NCBI RefSeq assembly: GCF_001421505.1
Contig: NZ_LMKL01000008.1
Coordinates: 302,881 to 366,880, forward strand
Direction of reading: 5' to 3'
DNA: 64,000 bases
Source of the DNA: Sphingomonas sp. Leaf17
GTDB lineage: Bacteria > Pseudomonadota > Alphaproteobacteria > Sphingomonadales > Sphingomonadaceae
This document shows positions 37,290 through 45,327 of the stretch, one piece after another. Below the pieces are notes generated by a model that did not search any database, had not been told where the DNA came from, and saw only the letters and a program-made list of their open reading frames with translations. The stretch's first letter is position 1. Each line of letters begins with the position of its first letter. A program made the translations under genes and the position numbers.

Positions 37290-38846
37290 GTGGCTAACGA
37301 GCCAATTGTGCACAGCGACAGGGCCTCTCCCTATGCCTGGTATGTTCTGTCGATCCTGTTCCTGGTCTACATCCTGAACTTCGTCGATCGCCAGATCATC
37401 TCGATCCTGGCCGAGGACATCAAGCGCGACCTGCACCTGCAGGACGAGGATCTGGGCTTCCTCTACGGCACCGCGTTTGGCGTGTTCTATGCGCTGTTCG
37501 GCATTCCGCTCGGGCGGCTGGCGGACAACTGGCACCGGGTGCGGCTGATGACCGTCGGTCTGGCGCTCTGGTCCAGCATGACCGCGCTGTCCGGTCTGTC
37601 CCGCTCGGGCGCGCAACTAACCGCCGCGCGGATCGGTGTCGGCATCGGCGAGGCGACGGCCAGCCCGGCCGCCTATTCGCTGATCTCGGACTGGTTTCCC
37701 AAGCGGCTGCGCGGCACCGCGCTGTCGATCTATTCGGCCGGGCTGTTCGTCGGCGGCGGCTGTTCGCTGTTCATCGGCGGACTGATCGTCCAGAAATGGA
37801 ACCTCGCCTATCCCGGTGGCGGCCCGCTGGGACTGGTCGGCTGGCAGGCGGCGTTCATGGCCGTCGGCATCCCCGGCATCCTGCTCGCGCTGTGGATCGC
37901 CACCCTGCGCGAACCGCCGCGCGGCCTTTCCGAAGGGTTGGGCGCCGCCCCGCCGCACCCCGCGCCGTTCCGCGCGTTCCTGGGCGAGCTGGTCACCATC
38001 ATCCCGCCGCTGACGCTGATCGGCGCGGCGAAGGGTGGCCCCCGCGCGCTGGCGATCAACGCCGCCGCGCTCGCCGTCACCATCGGCGTCGTCCTGACGC
38101 TGATCGCGGCCGGCGAACCGAAGCCGCAATGGATCGCGATCGGCATCGGCGTCTATGCGGTCTTCTCCTGGGCCAGCGCGCTGCGGCGTCGCGACCCGCC
38201 GACCTTCGCGCTGATCGTCGGCACGCCCGCCTTCCTGTTCACCGTCGTCGCCTATGGCCTCAACGCCTTCCTCAGCTACGCCGCCAGCTTCTGGGCCGCG
38301 CCCTATGCGCTGCGGACGCTGGGCGCGTCACCCGCCGATGCCGGGTTCTTCATCGGCGCATCGGGCGCGCTCTCGGGCTTTCTGGGTGTGACGCTGGGCG
38401 GCATCATCGGCGACCGGCTGCACCGGACCAATCCCGCCGGGCGGCTGTGGGTCGTGATCTTCGGCGCGATCGTGCCTGTGCCTTTCCTGGCACTCGCCTT
38501 CACCGCGACCACGACCGGCCTGTTCTACCCCTGCATCTTCATGGCCCAGATGACCGCCAGTTGCGCGCTTGGCGCGGCGGCGGCCACCACGCAGGATCTG
38601 GTCCTGCCCCGGATGCGCGGTACGGCGACCGCCACCTTCTTCATCGGCACGACCCTGATCGGCCTTGCGCTCGGGCCGTATCTGGCCGGACGGGTGTCGA
38701 CCGTGACCGGCAGCCTCTCGACCGGCATGGTGTCGCTGTTGCTCAGCGTACCCGTGACGCTCGCCTGCGCCATTGCCGCCTATCGCCTCGTTCCGGCCGC
38801 CGAAGCGACGCGTGAAGCGCGGGCGGCAGCGGCCGGGGAGGTTTGA
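37290..38846 (+). CDS. Major facilitator superfamily transporter
   Basis: A 518-residue inner-membrane transporter with about twelve helices. NFVDRQIISILAEDIKRDL at helix 1 and the A-like loop motif GRLADNWHRVRLM between helices 2 and 3 match the spinster-like MFS group common in sphingomonads. A central loop (about 220-290) is long and contains extra hydrophobic segments. GTG 37290 follows GGAG by eight bases. Substrate is unknown; such carriers often export or import lipophilic carboxylates or aromatics. Confidence 0.88.
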   Translation: MANEPIVHSDRASPYAWYVLSILFLVYILNFVDRQIISILAEDIKRDLHLQDEDLGFLYGTAFGVFYALFGIPLGRLADNWHRVRLMTVGLALWSSMTALSGLSRSGAQLTAARIGVGIGEATASPAAYSLISDWFPKRLRGTALSIYSAGLFVGGGCSLFIGGLIVQKWNLAYPGGGPLGLVGWQAAFMAVGIPGILLALWIATLREPPRGLSEGLGAAPPHPAPFRAFLGELVTIIPPLTLIGAAKGGPRALAINAAALAVTIGVVLTLIAAGEPKPQWIAIGIGVYAVFSWASALRRRDPPTFALIVGTPAFLFTVVAYGLNAFLSYAASFWAAPYALRTLGASPADAGFFIGASGALSGFLGVTLGGIIGDRLHRTNPAGRLWVVIFGAIVPVPFLALAFTATTTGLFYPCIFMAQMTASCALGAAAATTQDLVLPRMRGTATATFFIGTTLIGLALGPYLAGRVSTVTGSLSTGMVSLLLSVPVTLACAIAAYRLVPAAEATREARAAAAGEV

Positions 38847-38924
38847 CGCAAGGGTCCCAGCTGCCCAATTCGGCTTCGACAGCACGCTTTGCGAAGGTCC
38901 TACCGAACCCCGATATTTAGCAAC

Positions 38925-39018
38925 CACTCCGGCGAAGACCGGGACCCAATTGGGTAAGCGTTGGCAAATGCCCTCCGACGGCTGGCCCATTTGGGCCCCG
39001 GCCTTCGCCGGGGTAGTG
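38925..39018. repeat. Palindromic intergenic repeat (REP-like)
   Basis: The imperfect arms CACTCCGGCGAAGACCGGGA and its counterpart at 38990-39018 are inverted copies, each with its own small CCGGCGAAGxCCGGG hairpin. They share the CCCCGGCGAAGGCCGGGG core with the repeat at 41452-41543. The element lies between the converging MFS and sodC genes. Confidence 0.75.
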
Positions 39019-39063
39019 CGGATGGAGATAGGCCCAAGCCCGAACCTCAGGCCACCCCCATCC

Positions 39064-39597
39064 TCAACCCGCCGTCAACACCCCACACGCAATCCGCCCA
39101 CCGCTGTTGCCCGCCGGATCGGTCATCAGATCGTCCGGACCGGCGTGGATCACGATCGCGCTGCCGTCCGCATCCATCAATCCGGCCATCGTCGCGCCCG
39201 GAATGGTGACGCCCAGCGTGCCCCGGCCATCGGTGCCGACGATCAGGTTCGGCATATCGCCCTCATGCGGCCCCTGCGGGTTCATCGACCCGTGCTTCAT
39301 CGCGGTCGGGTTCCAGTGGCCGCCCGCGGTCGTGAAGTCCGGCGCGTCGCAGCGTCCGACCGTATGGACATGCGCGCCATGTGTTCCCGCCGGCATGCCC
39401 ATGCCGTCGATCGTGAAGCGGACGCCGCCGGCAACCGCCATCGCCGTCGCCCTGCCGACATCGGCCCCGCTCGCGGTCCGCAGCATCGCGGTCGCCCGCT
39501 CGCCGCCGGCCACCGGCGTCCCGACGTCCATCGCCTTGTCCTGACACCCGGCCAGCAGCATCGCTGCGCCAACGCCCGCCATCATCACCATCCGCAT
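39064..39597 (-). CDS. sodC: Cu/Zn superoxide dismutase lipoprotein
   Basis: A 177-residue exported enzyme that dismutates superoxide in the periplasm. The lipobox MLLAGC predicts lipid anchoring. Metal ligands are visible in GAHVHTVGRC, GGHWNPT, GPHEGDMPNL and VIHAGPDDLM, with the disulfide partner Cys in GGRIACGV. Length is normal. It is transcribed away from the membrane protein/XRE operon, and a palindromic repeat lies downstream. No other oxidative-stress gene is adjacent. Confidence 0.93.
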   Translation of the reverse strand: MRMVMMAGVGAAMLLAGCQDKAMDVGTPVAGGERATAMLRTASGADVGRATAMAVAGGVRFTIDGMGMPAGTHGAHVHTVGRCDAPDFTTAGGHWNPTAMKHGSMNPQGPHEGDMPNLIVGTDGRGTLGVTIPGATMAGLMDADGSAIVIHAGPDDLMTDPAGNSGGRIACGVLTAG

Positions 39598-39777
39598 GTG
39601 TCTTCTCCCGTTGCAATCTCTTGCGCGACCAACCGCCGTCCGGGCCGGCTTGTTCCGTCCACATCCCGGTTAAACGCCCAGGTTGGCGAGCGTCGCCCGC
39701 CAGACCATCCCGTCACCCCGGGAACTGCCGGGATCAGGAACCAGCAGCCGGTTCATCGGCGACAATGGAAAGCAGGC

Positions 39778-39805
39778 TTGACACTCAAGACGATCTGAAT
39801 GTAAA
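39778..39805 (+). promoter_or_regulatory. Promoter for the membrane protein/XRE/hydrolase operon
   Basis: A consensus -35 TTGACA (39778-39783) is followed after 16 bases by TGTAAA (39800-39805), four of six matches to the -10. The predicted transcript would begin about 26 bases before ATG 39838. Confidence 0.6.
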
Positions 39806-39837
39806 GCTCGCTTGCCAATAGGGAAAGGACCATTGCC

Positions 39838-40269
39838 ATGCAACGTACCTCCGCCGCCGGTCGCCGCTATATCCGCCGGTTCCTCCCGGCGATGGCCGGG
39901 TATGTCGTGATCCTGTTCGCCACCACCTGGGCGATCAAGGCGTGGCACCCCACCGGCGCGGCGCTGTTCGCCCTTTCCGCGCTGCCGGCCCTGCCGCTGA
40001 TCGCGGTCATCGCGGTGATGGGCCTGTACCTTCTGGAGGAACGCGATGAGTTCATTCGCTACCGGCTGGTCACCGCGATGCTGGTCGGCCTGGGCGGGCT
40101 GCTTGTCATAACGACGACATGGGGCTTCCTCGAATTCAGTGGAGCCGTGGTGCACTTTCCCACATTTCTGGCCTTCCCCCTGTGGTGCATGATGTTCGGC
40201 CTCGCCCAATGCGGTATGGCATTGCGCGACCGGATGCAGGACACGCAGTCTGGGGACCGGACCGCATGA
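39838..40269 (+). CDS. Small four-helix membrane protein paired with an XRE regulator
   Basis: A 143-residue inner-membrane protein with a basic N-terminus and four predicted helices (about 14-34, 42-63, 78-98 and 107-127). A charged stretch (EERDEFIRYR) lies between helices 2 and 3. AAAGGA lies eight bases upstream of the start. The stop overlaps the XRE gene start (ATGA). Small membrane proteins translationally coupled to a 65-70-residue XRE protein are a recurring arrangement in bacteria. The membrane partner may modulate the regulator, but that is not proven for this family. Confidence 0.75.
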   Translation: MQRTSAAGRRYIRRFLPAMAGYVVILFATTWAIKAWHPTGAALFALSALPALPLIAVIAVMGLYLLEERDEFIRYRLVTAMLVGLGGLLVITTTWGFLEFSGAVVHFPTFLAFPLWCMMFGLAQCGMALRDRMQDTQSGDRTA

Positions 40270-40475
40270 ACAATCGCCTGCGCGTCCTGCGGGCCGAGCG
40301 CGGCTGGAGCCAGGGCGACCTTGCCGAGCGGCTGGAGGTGTCGCGCCAGAGCGTCAACGCGATCGAAACCGGCCGCTACGATCCCTCCCTGCCGCTCGCC
40401 TTCAAGATCGCCGAACTGTTCGACCTGTCGATCGAGAGTATCTTCCAATCGCCGTCCAGGGAGCCAAAGGCATGA
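40266..40475 (+). CDS. XRE-family helix-turn-helix regulator (minimal)
   Basis: A 69-residue protein that is essentially one HTH_3 domain: RLRVLRAERGWSQGDLAERL, VSRQSVNAIETGRYDPSL and KIAELFDLSIESIF. It resembles the short XRE proteins coupled to small membrane proteins. Its start overlaps the membrane gene stop and its stop overlaps the hydrolase start, so the three are one translation unit. It most likely regulates its own promoter. Confidence 0.9.
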   Translation: MNNRLRVLRAERGWSQGDLAERLEVSRQSVNAIETGRYDPSLPLAFKIAELFDLSIESIFQSPSREPKA

Positions 40476-41359
40476 TCCGCCCCGCCCTGCTCGCGTGCGC
40501 CGCCCTGCTGACCGACCCCGCCCTTGCCCGGACGCCGCCGACCACGCCGGCCACCGCGCCGGCTCCGGCCACGCAGATGGACCATATCTCGGTCACCGCG
40601 ATCGGCCGGGGCAGTCCGGTCATCCTGATTCCCGGCCTCGCCTCCCCGCGCGCGGTCTGGGACGGCGTCGCCGACGACCTCGCCCGCACCCACCGCGTCT
40701 ATCGGGTGCAGGTCAACGGCTTCGACGGCGACGATCCGCGCGGCAACCTGAAACCCGGCATCCTCGATGGCGTGGTTGCCGACCTGCACACGCTGGTGGC
40801 GCGCGACAAGCTGACCGGGGCGGCGGTCGTCGGCCATTCGATGGGCGGCCTTGTCGGGCTGATGCTGGCCGACCGTCACCCGGCCGATGTCGGGCGACTG
40901 ATGATCGTCGACGCGCTGCCCTTCATCGGCACGCTGTTCGATCCCGCCGCGACCGTTGCCACCGGGGAACCACGCGCGGCCATGATGCGGACGATGATGC
41001 GCGCCGCGAAGCCCGGAGCGGCCATGGCCGGCCCGCCCATGTCGATCACCCCGGCGGGGCAGGCACAGGTCGCCGCCTGGTCGGCCAGGGCCGATCCCCG
41101 TGTCGTCGCGCAGGCGCTGTACGAGGATCTCACCACCGACCTGCGCCCGAAGCTTACCGGCATCCGCACGCCGATCACGATGCTGTACCCGTGGTCCGCG
41201 AGCGCGGTGCCCCAGGCGACCGCCGCCGCGCTCTACGGCACCGCCTATGCCTCAGCGCCCAACGCGACGCTGTTGCCCGTGGCCGACAGCTACCACTTCA
41301 TCATGCTCGACCAGCCCGCCCGCTTCGCGGCGGCGCTTGAGGATTTCCTGAAGCGATAG
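40472..41359 (+). CDS. Exported alpha/beta hydrolase
   Basis: A 295-residue protein. A signal peptide (MIRPALLACAALL to ALAR) and a Thr/Pro/Ala-rich linker precede an alpha/beta hydrolase fold. It has an oxyanion-loop PGLASPRAVWDG, nucleophile Ser in VVGHSMGGLVG, and a C-terminal His in VADSYHFIMLDQP. An acidic residue near 240 would complete the triad but is not clear; the region reads YPWSAS. The substrate is unknown. It is the third gene of the membrane protein/XRE operon, an unusual partner for that pair. Confidence 0.85.
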   Translation: MIRPALLACAALLTDPALARTPPTTPATAPAPATQMDHISVTAIGRGSPVILIPGLASPRAVWDGVADDLARTHRVYRVQVNGFDGDDPRGNLKPGILDGVVADLHTLVARDKLTGAAVVGHSMGGLVGLMLADRHPADVGRLMIVDALPFIGTLFDPAATVATGEPRAAMMRTMMRAAKPGAAMAGPPMSITPAGQAQVAAWSARADPRVVAQALYEDLTTDLRPKLTGIRTPITMLYPWSASAVPQATAAALYGTAYASAPNATLLPVADSYHFIMLDQPARFAAALEDFLKR

Positions 41360-41682
41360 GGGCCATCTTCGCACAAGCGCATCACACCGTCCTGATCAAT
41401 AGTCGGGAAGGGCACGCCACTGATACATTCCCAGTGGCATTCCCCGGTATCGTTCCCCGGCGAAGGCCGGGGTCCAGGTGGGTCGACCGATGGGTTCGGT
41501 TGCAAACGCCTACCCAGCTGGACCCCGGCCTCCGCCGGGGAACTGTCGTTGGCATGGGGATAGTGATGATCTTGCCCACCCCGCAAAACCGGCCATGTCG
41601 GATGCAGCCGACGATTTCGCCACGCACACCCGGAATCCCAATCCCCCTCCCCGCGCCCGCCAACCTCTGATACTCCCGGGCC
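41360..41682. other. Intergenic region built around a palindromic repeat
   Basis: There is no supported gene. It contains the 92-base repeat at 41452-41543. The remainder shows no ribosome site until the next gene, whose ATG at 41683 follows an untidy ACTCCCGGGCC. Confidence 0.5.
41452..41543. repeat. Palindromic intergenic repeat (REP-like)
   Basis: GTTCCCCGGCGAAGGCCGGG (from 41452) continuing to GGGT at 41483 is matched in inverse orientation by ACCCAGCTGGACCCCGGCCT onward to 41543, with only a few mismatches. Each arm can also fold alone. It belongs to the same family as 38925-39018. Confidence 0.8.
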
Positions 41683-42396
41683 ATGCGCCCCAACCTCGCC
41701 TATCACCACACCGCCGGCACCGGCCCGACCATCGTGTTCCTGCCGGGCTATGCCTCCGACATGACAGGCGCCAAGGCCCTGACGCTGGAGATGTGGGCGC
41801 GCGCCACCGGCCGCGCCTTCCTTCGGTTCGACTATGGCGGCTGCGGTGCCAGCGAGGGCGATTTCGCCGAACAGTCGCTGGCCAACTGGCGCGACGATGC
41901 GCTGGCGATGATCGACACGGCGGTTGCCGGCCCCGTCGTGCTGGTCGGATCGTCGATGGGCGGGTGGATCATGCTGCTGACCGCGATCGCCCGTCCCGAC
42001 CGGGTGGTCGGCATGGTCGGCATCGCGCCGGCCCCCGATTTCACCGACTGGGGCTTCACCACGCAGGACAAGATGACCCTGCTCCAGACCGGTCGGCTGG
42101 AGAGGCCCAACCCGTATGGCCCCGCACCGACGCTCTACACCCGCACCTTCTGGTCGTCGGGCGAGGCGAACCGGGTGCTGGCGCGCGGCATCGACTTCGA
42201 CGGTCCGGTCCGGCTGGTGCAGGGCCAGCGCGACACCGACGTGCCGTGGCACCGCACCGTCCACCTCGCCGACCGCATCCGTTCAGCCGATGTGCAGACA
42301 TGGCTGGTCAAGGACGGCGACCACCGCCTCTCGCGCGATCCCGACATCGCGCTCATCATCCGGGCGGTCGAGGATGTGATCGACGCGCCATGCTGA
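41683..42396 (+). CDS. Alpha/beta hydrolase
   Basis: A 237-residue cytoplasmic serine hydrolase. It has FLPGYASDMTG, nucleophile Ser in VLVGSSMGGW, Asp in QGQRDTDVPW and His in VKDGDHRLSR, so the triad is complete. The short fold and the YGGCGASEGDF stretch resemble the ABHD10-like acyl-protein thioesterases and carboxylesterases. There is no signal peptide. Its stop lies inside the start of the TPR gene (7-base overlap), indicating co-translation. The natural substrate is unknown. Confidence 0.87.
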   Translation: MRPNLAYHHTAGTGPTIVFLPGYASDMTGAKALTLEMWARATGRAFLRFDYGGCGASEGDFAEQSLANWRDDALAMIDTAVAGPVVLVGSSMGGWIMLLTAIARPDRVVGMVGIAPAPDFTDWGFTTQDKMTLLQTGRLERPNPYGPAPTLYTRTFWSSGEANRVLARGIDFDGPVRLVQGQRDTDVPWHRTVHLADRIRSADVQTWLVKDGDHRLSRDPDIALIIRAVEDVIDAPC

Positions 42397-43136
42397 TGCT
42401 GCCCCTCCTGCTGCTCGCCGCCCCGCAGAGCGTCAGCCCCGCCGACCTGCAACGCTATGACCGCTGCATCGCGCTGGCGCAGAGCGACCCTGCCGCCGCC
42501 CAGGCCGACGCCGGACGCTGGCGGATCGCCGGTGGCCGCTATCTGGCGCAGCAATGTTCCGGCATCGCCCACGCCACCGCCGGCAACTGGGCCTCCGCCG
42601 CCGCCGCCTTCACCGACGCCGCCCACGCCGCCGAGATCGCGAAGGACGACGTCGCCTCGGGCTATTGGGCGCAGGCCGGCAATGCGTGGCTCGCCGCCGG
42701 GGAGCCGGCCAAGGCCCGCGCCGCGCTTGATGCCGCGCTCGCCACCCCGGCGCTGACCGGCCTGCAACGCGGCGAGGCGCAGCTCGACCGCGCCCGCGCG
42801 CTGGTCGCCGCCGACGATCTTGCGGCTGCGCGCGGCGACATCGACACCGCGCTGACCAACGCCGCCGACGACCCGCTCGCCTGGCTGCTGTCAGCAACGC
42901 TCGCGCGCCGGGTGAAGGATCTGCCCCGCGCCCGCCACGACATCGCCGAAGCCTTGAAGCGATCACCCGACGACGCCTCGGTCCAGCTTGAGGCGGGCAA
43001 CATCGCCGCGATGGGCGGGAACGAGGCCGCCGCCCGCGCCGCGTGGGGGCAGGCCGCGCGTATCGCCCCAACCACCCCCGTCGGCCGCAGCGCCGTCGCC
43101 GCGCTGCGCCAGTTCGACGACGCGCCGGCCAACTGA
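42390..43136 (+). CDS. Secreted tetratricopeptide-repeat protein
   Basis: A 248-residue protein with a short hydrophobic leader (MLMLPLLLLAAP). Ala-rich helical pairs follow with the TPR pattern, for example GNWASAAAAFTDAAHAAEIA, AGEPAKARAALDAALA and KDLPRARHDIAEALKRSPDD, and further repeats near the end. TPR proteins act as scaffolds. This one is probably periplasmic and has no other domain. It overlaps the alpha/beta hydrolase gene upstream, and gloA begins 62 bases downstream. Confidence 0.82.
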   Translation: MLMLPLLLLAAPQSVSPADLQRYDRCIALAQSDPAAAQADAGRWRIAGGRYLAQQCSGIAHATAGNWASAAAAFTDAAHAAEIAKDDVASGYWAQAGNAWLAAGEPAKARAALDAALATPALTGLQRGEAQLDRARALVAADDLAAARGDIDTALTNAADDPLAWLLSATLARRVKDLPRARHDIAEALKRSPDDASVQLEAGNIAAMGGNEAAARAAWGQAARIAPTTPVGRSAVAALRQFDDAPAN

Positions 43137-43198
43137 CGGGTGGCAGGCGGCGCACCCGCTTCCTATCTGGTCAGCAGACCAGGACAGGAAGCGACCCG

Positions 43199-43636
43199 AT
43201 GAACTATCTCCACACCATGATCCGCGTCACCGATCCCGACGCAACCATCCGTTTCTTCAACCTGCTTGGCCTGAACGAGGTGCGGCGGATGGAGAATGAA
43301 AAGGGTCGCTTCACACTGATCTTCCTCGCCACGCCCGAGGACATGAACGCCCCCGGCGAGCGCGCCAAGGCGGAGGTCGAGCTGACCTACAACTGGGATC
43401 CCGAGGAATACGGCAGCGGCCGCAATTTCGGTCACCTCGCCTACCGCGTCGACAATATCTACGACACCTGCCAGCGGCTGGCCGACGGCGGCGTCACGAT
43501 CAACCGCCCGCCGCGCGACGGCAACATGGCGTTCGTGAAGACCCCCGACGGCATCTCGATCGAGCTGTTGCAGGTCGGCGACGCGCTGCCCCCCGCCGAG
43601 CCATGGGCGTCGATGGAGAACACCGGCACATGGTAA
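43199..43636 (+). CDS. gloA: Lactoylglutathione lyase (glyoxalase I)
   Basis: A 145-residue cytoplasmic metalloenzyme that converts the glutathione hemithioacetal of methylglyoxal to S-lactoylglutathione. It begins NYLHTMIRVTDPDATIRFF, with the metal-ligand His and the family's first repeat. It also has AEVELTYNWDPEEYGSGRNFGH, read in parts, and the C-terminal ligand Glu in SIELLQVG. ACAGGAAG upstream supports ATG 43199. It overlaps gloB by 7 bases, so both steps of the glyoxalase pathway come from one transcript. Confidence 0.94.
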   Translation: MNYLHTMIRVTDPDATIRFFNLLGLNEVRRMENEKGRFTLIFLATPEDMNAPGERAKAEVELTYNWDPEEYGSGRNFGHLAYRVDNIYDTCQRLADGGVTINRPPRDGNMAFVKTPDGISIELLQVGDALPPAEPWASMENTGTW

Positions 43637-44355
43637 GCGCCCTGGAGATCGTGCGCGTGCCCATGCTCAGCGACAACTACGCCTGGCTGATCCACGACGC
43701 CGTCTCGAAAGAGACGGTGGCACTGGACCCGGGTGAGGGACAACCGCTGCTCGACGCGGCGGCGGCACGCGGCTGGACGATCTCCCAGGTCTGGAACACA
43801 CACTGGCATGGCGATCACATCGGCGGCAACGCGGCTATCGGCGCACCCGTCACCGGCCCGGCGGCGGAGGCAGCGAAGATCCCCACGCTTGCCACCGGCG
43901 TGAGCGAGGGCGACCGGGTGACGGTCGGCGATCACGTCGCCACCGTCATGACCGTCCCCGGCCACACCGCCGGGCACATCGCCTTCCACTTCGCCGACGA
44001 CGCCGCGATCTTTACCGGCGACACGCTGTTCGCGATGGGCTGCGGCCGGTTGTTCGAGGGTACAGCGGCCGACATGTTCGCCAACATGCAACGCTATGCC
44101 GCGCTGCCCGACGACACCCGCGTCTATTGCGGCCATGAATATACCCAGAGCAATGGCCGCTACGCACTCACCGCCGAACCCGACAACGTGGCGATCCGCG
44201 CGCGGCTGGTCGAAGTCGACGCACTGCGCGCGGCGGGCGAACCGACCGTCCCGACGACGATCGGCCAGGAACGTGCGACCAACCCGTTCCTGCGCGCCAC
44301 CTCCGCCGAACAGCTTGGCGCATATCGCGCGGCCAAGGATGCGTTTCGCGGCTGA
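43630..44355 (+). CDS. gloB: Hydroxyacylglutathione hydrolase (glyoxalase II)
   Basis: A 241-residue metallo-beta-lactamase-fold hydrolase that cleaves S-lactoylglutathione to lactate and glutathione. The metal-site motif THWHGDHIGG is intact, with further ligands in VPGHTAGH, FTGDTLFAMGCGRLFEG and VYCGHEYT. The C-terminal HAGH domain (NPFLRA) is present. Starting at MVSALEIVRVP, the gene overlaps the gloA stop as ATGGTAA, so it depends on gloA translation. Its coupling to gloA keeps the toxic intermediate low. Confidence 0.95.
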   Translation: MVSALEIVRVPMLSDNYAWLIHDAVSKETVALDPGEGQPLLDAAAARGWTISQVWNTHWHGDHIGGNAAIGAPVTGPAAEAAKIPTLATGVSEGDRVTVGDHVATVMTVPGHTAGHIAFHFADDAAIFTGDTLFAMGCGRLFEGTAADMFANMQRYAALPDDTRVYCGHEYTQSNGRYALTAEPDNVAIRARLVEVDALRAAGEPTVPTTIGQERATNPFLRATSAEQLGAYRAAKDAFRG

Positions 44356-44394
44356 ATGGTGTAGACGATCGGTGGGGGTTTCGGAGTGAAGATC

Positions 44395-44814
44395 ATGCGT
44401 ATCGCGATATCCGTCCCCCCGATGCTTGCGGCGGCGATAACCCTCGCCGCCTGCGCCCCCACCGCCGAACAGCGCGCACGGATGGCCAGCGACGATGCCG
44501 CCGCGCAGACCCAGCTGGCGAAGAAACTGGCCGGGCTGGTACCGGGACCGTCCAGCGCCTGCCTGCCGCCGATCCGGGCGACGCAGGTCGAGGCATACGG
44601 CCCGACCCTGCTCTACACCGTCAGCCGGGGCCTGAAATATCGCAGCGACACCAATGGCGGCTGTGAAAGTCTGGCGCGCGGCGACATCCTCGTCACCGTC
44701 AGCAACGGGTCCGGCGTGTGCCAGGGCGATCTGGCCCGCACTGTCGATCGCGTCGCCCGCTTCACCACCGGCGGCTGCGCGATCGGTCCCTTCATTCCGT
44801 ACCGCAAGCCATGA
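44395..44814 (+). CDS. Small cysteine-rich lipoprotein, DUF6491-like (first of a tandem pair)
   Basis: A 139-residue protein with a lipobox ending LAAC. After an Ala/Gln-rich spacer comes a compact domain with four cysteines (SACLPP, GGCESL, GVCQGD and GGCAIGPFIPY). The C-terminal CxxGPFxPY pattern and the cysteine spacing match the next gene, so the two are paralogues. ATG 44395 has GGAG eight bases upstream and is preferred over GTG 44386. The domain resembles the DUF6491 type, from memory. Function is unknown; the cysteines probably form two disulfides in the periplasm. Confidence 0.72.
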   Translation: MRIAISVPPMLAAAITLAACAPTAEQRARMASDDAAAQTQLAKKLAGLVPGPSSACLPPIRATQVEAYGPTLLYTVSRGLKYRSDTNGGCESLARGDILVTVSNGSGVCQGDLARTVDRVARFTTGGCAIGPFIPYRKP

Positions 44815-45179
44815 TCGCCCGCGCCCTCCCGCTTGCCGCCATGGCGCTCGCCCTTCCGCTGACCGGAGCCGCCAGCGATCCGTTCGCCGGTCGCGTCGCC
44901 GGCCCGCCGCAGAACTGCATCACCCTGCGCACAGGCAACGGCCCGACCATCATCGACCGCCAGACGATGCTCTACCGCGACGGCGGCCGTTTGTGGAAAG
45001 CCACGCCGATCGGTGCCTGCACGTCGTCGATGGAGCCGATCTCGACCGTCGTCGTCGAGGTCTATGGCGGCCAGCTCTGCCAGAACGACCGCTTCCGCAT
45101 CCTGTCGCCCGGCATGAGCATCCCGTCCCCCTTCTGCCGGTTCGGACCGTTCACGCCCTATGTGAAGGTGAAGAAGTAG
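44811..45179 (+). CDS. Small cysteine-rich secreted protein, DUF6491-like (second of a tandem pair)
   Basis: A 122-residue protein with a signal peptide ending near TGAASD and no lipobox. Its domain repeats the previous gene's pattern: four cysteines (QNCITL, GACTSS, QLCQND and FCRFGPFTPY) and a TIIDRQTMLYRDGG strand pair. Its start overlaps the previous stop (ATGA), so the two are co-translated. It is the shorter, unanchored member of the pair. Function is unknown. Confidence 0.72.
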   Translation: MIARALPLAAMALALPLTGAASDPFAGRVAGPPQNCITLRTGNGPTIIDRQTMLYRDGGRLWKATPIGACTSSMEPISTVVVEVYGGQLCQNDRFRILSPGMSIPSPFCRFGPFTPYVKVKK

Positions 45180-45195
45180 TACTCTCGACCACCAC

Positions 45196-45321
45196 CCCCG
45201 TTCGTCCTGAGTAGGGGCTGAGCTTGTCGAAGACCCGTATCGAAGGACAGGTTGGCGCGCCGGCACCTATCCTTCGATACGCCACTTCGACAAGCTCAGT
45301 GGCTACTCAGGACGAACGGGG
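45196..45321. repeat. Large palindromic intergenic repeat
   Basis: CCCCGTTCGTCCTGAGTAG (45196-45214) is matched by CTACTCAGGACGAACGGGG (45303-45321). Inner arms repeat the symmetry: CTGAGCTTGTCGAAG (45218-45232) with CTTCGACAAGCTCAG (45285-45299), and CGTATCGAAGGA with TCCTTCGATACG. The whole can fold into one long stem between the converging small secreted gene and hslU. Confidence 0.88.
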
Positions 45322-45327
45322 AAGGCA

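Noticed and set aside
41478..42389. Long plus-strand frame upstream of the TPR gene
   Set aside because: It runs out of frame through the alpha/beta hydrolase and an intergenic repeat. Only the TPR part from 42390 looks real.
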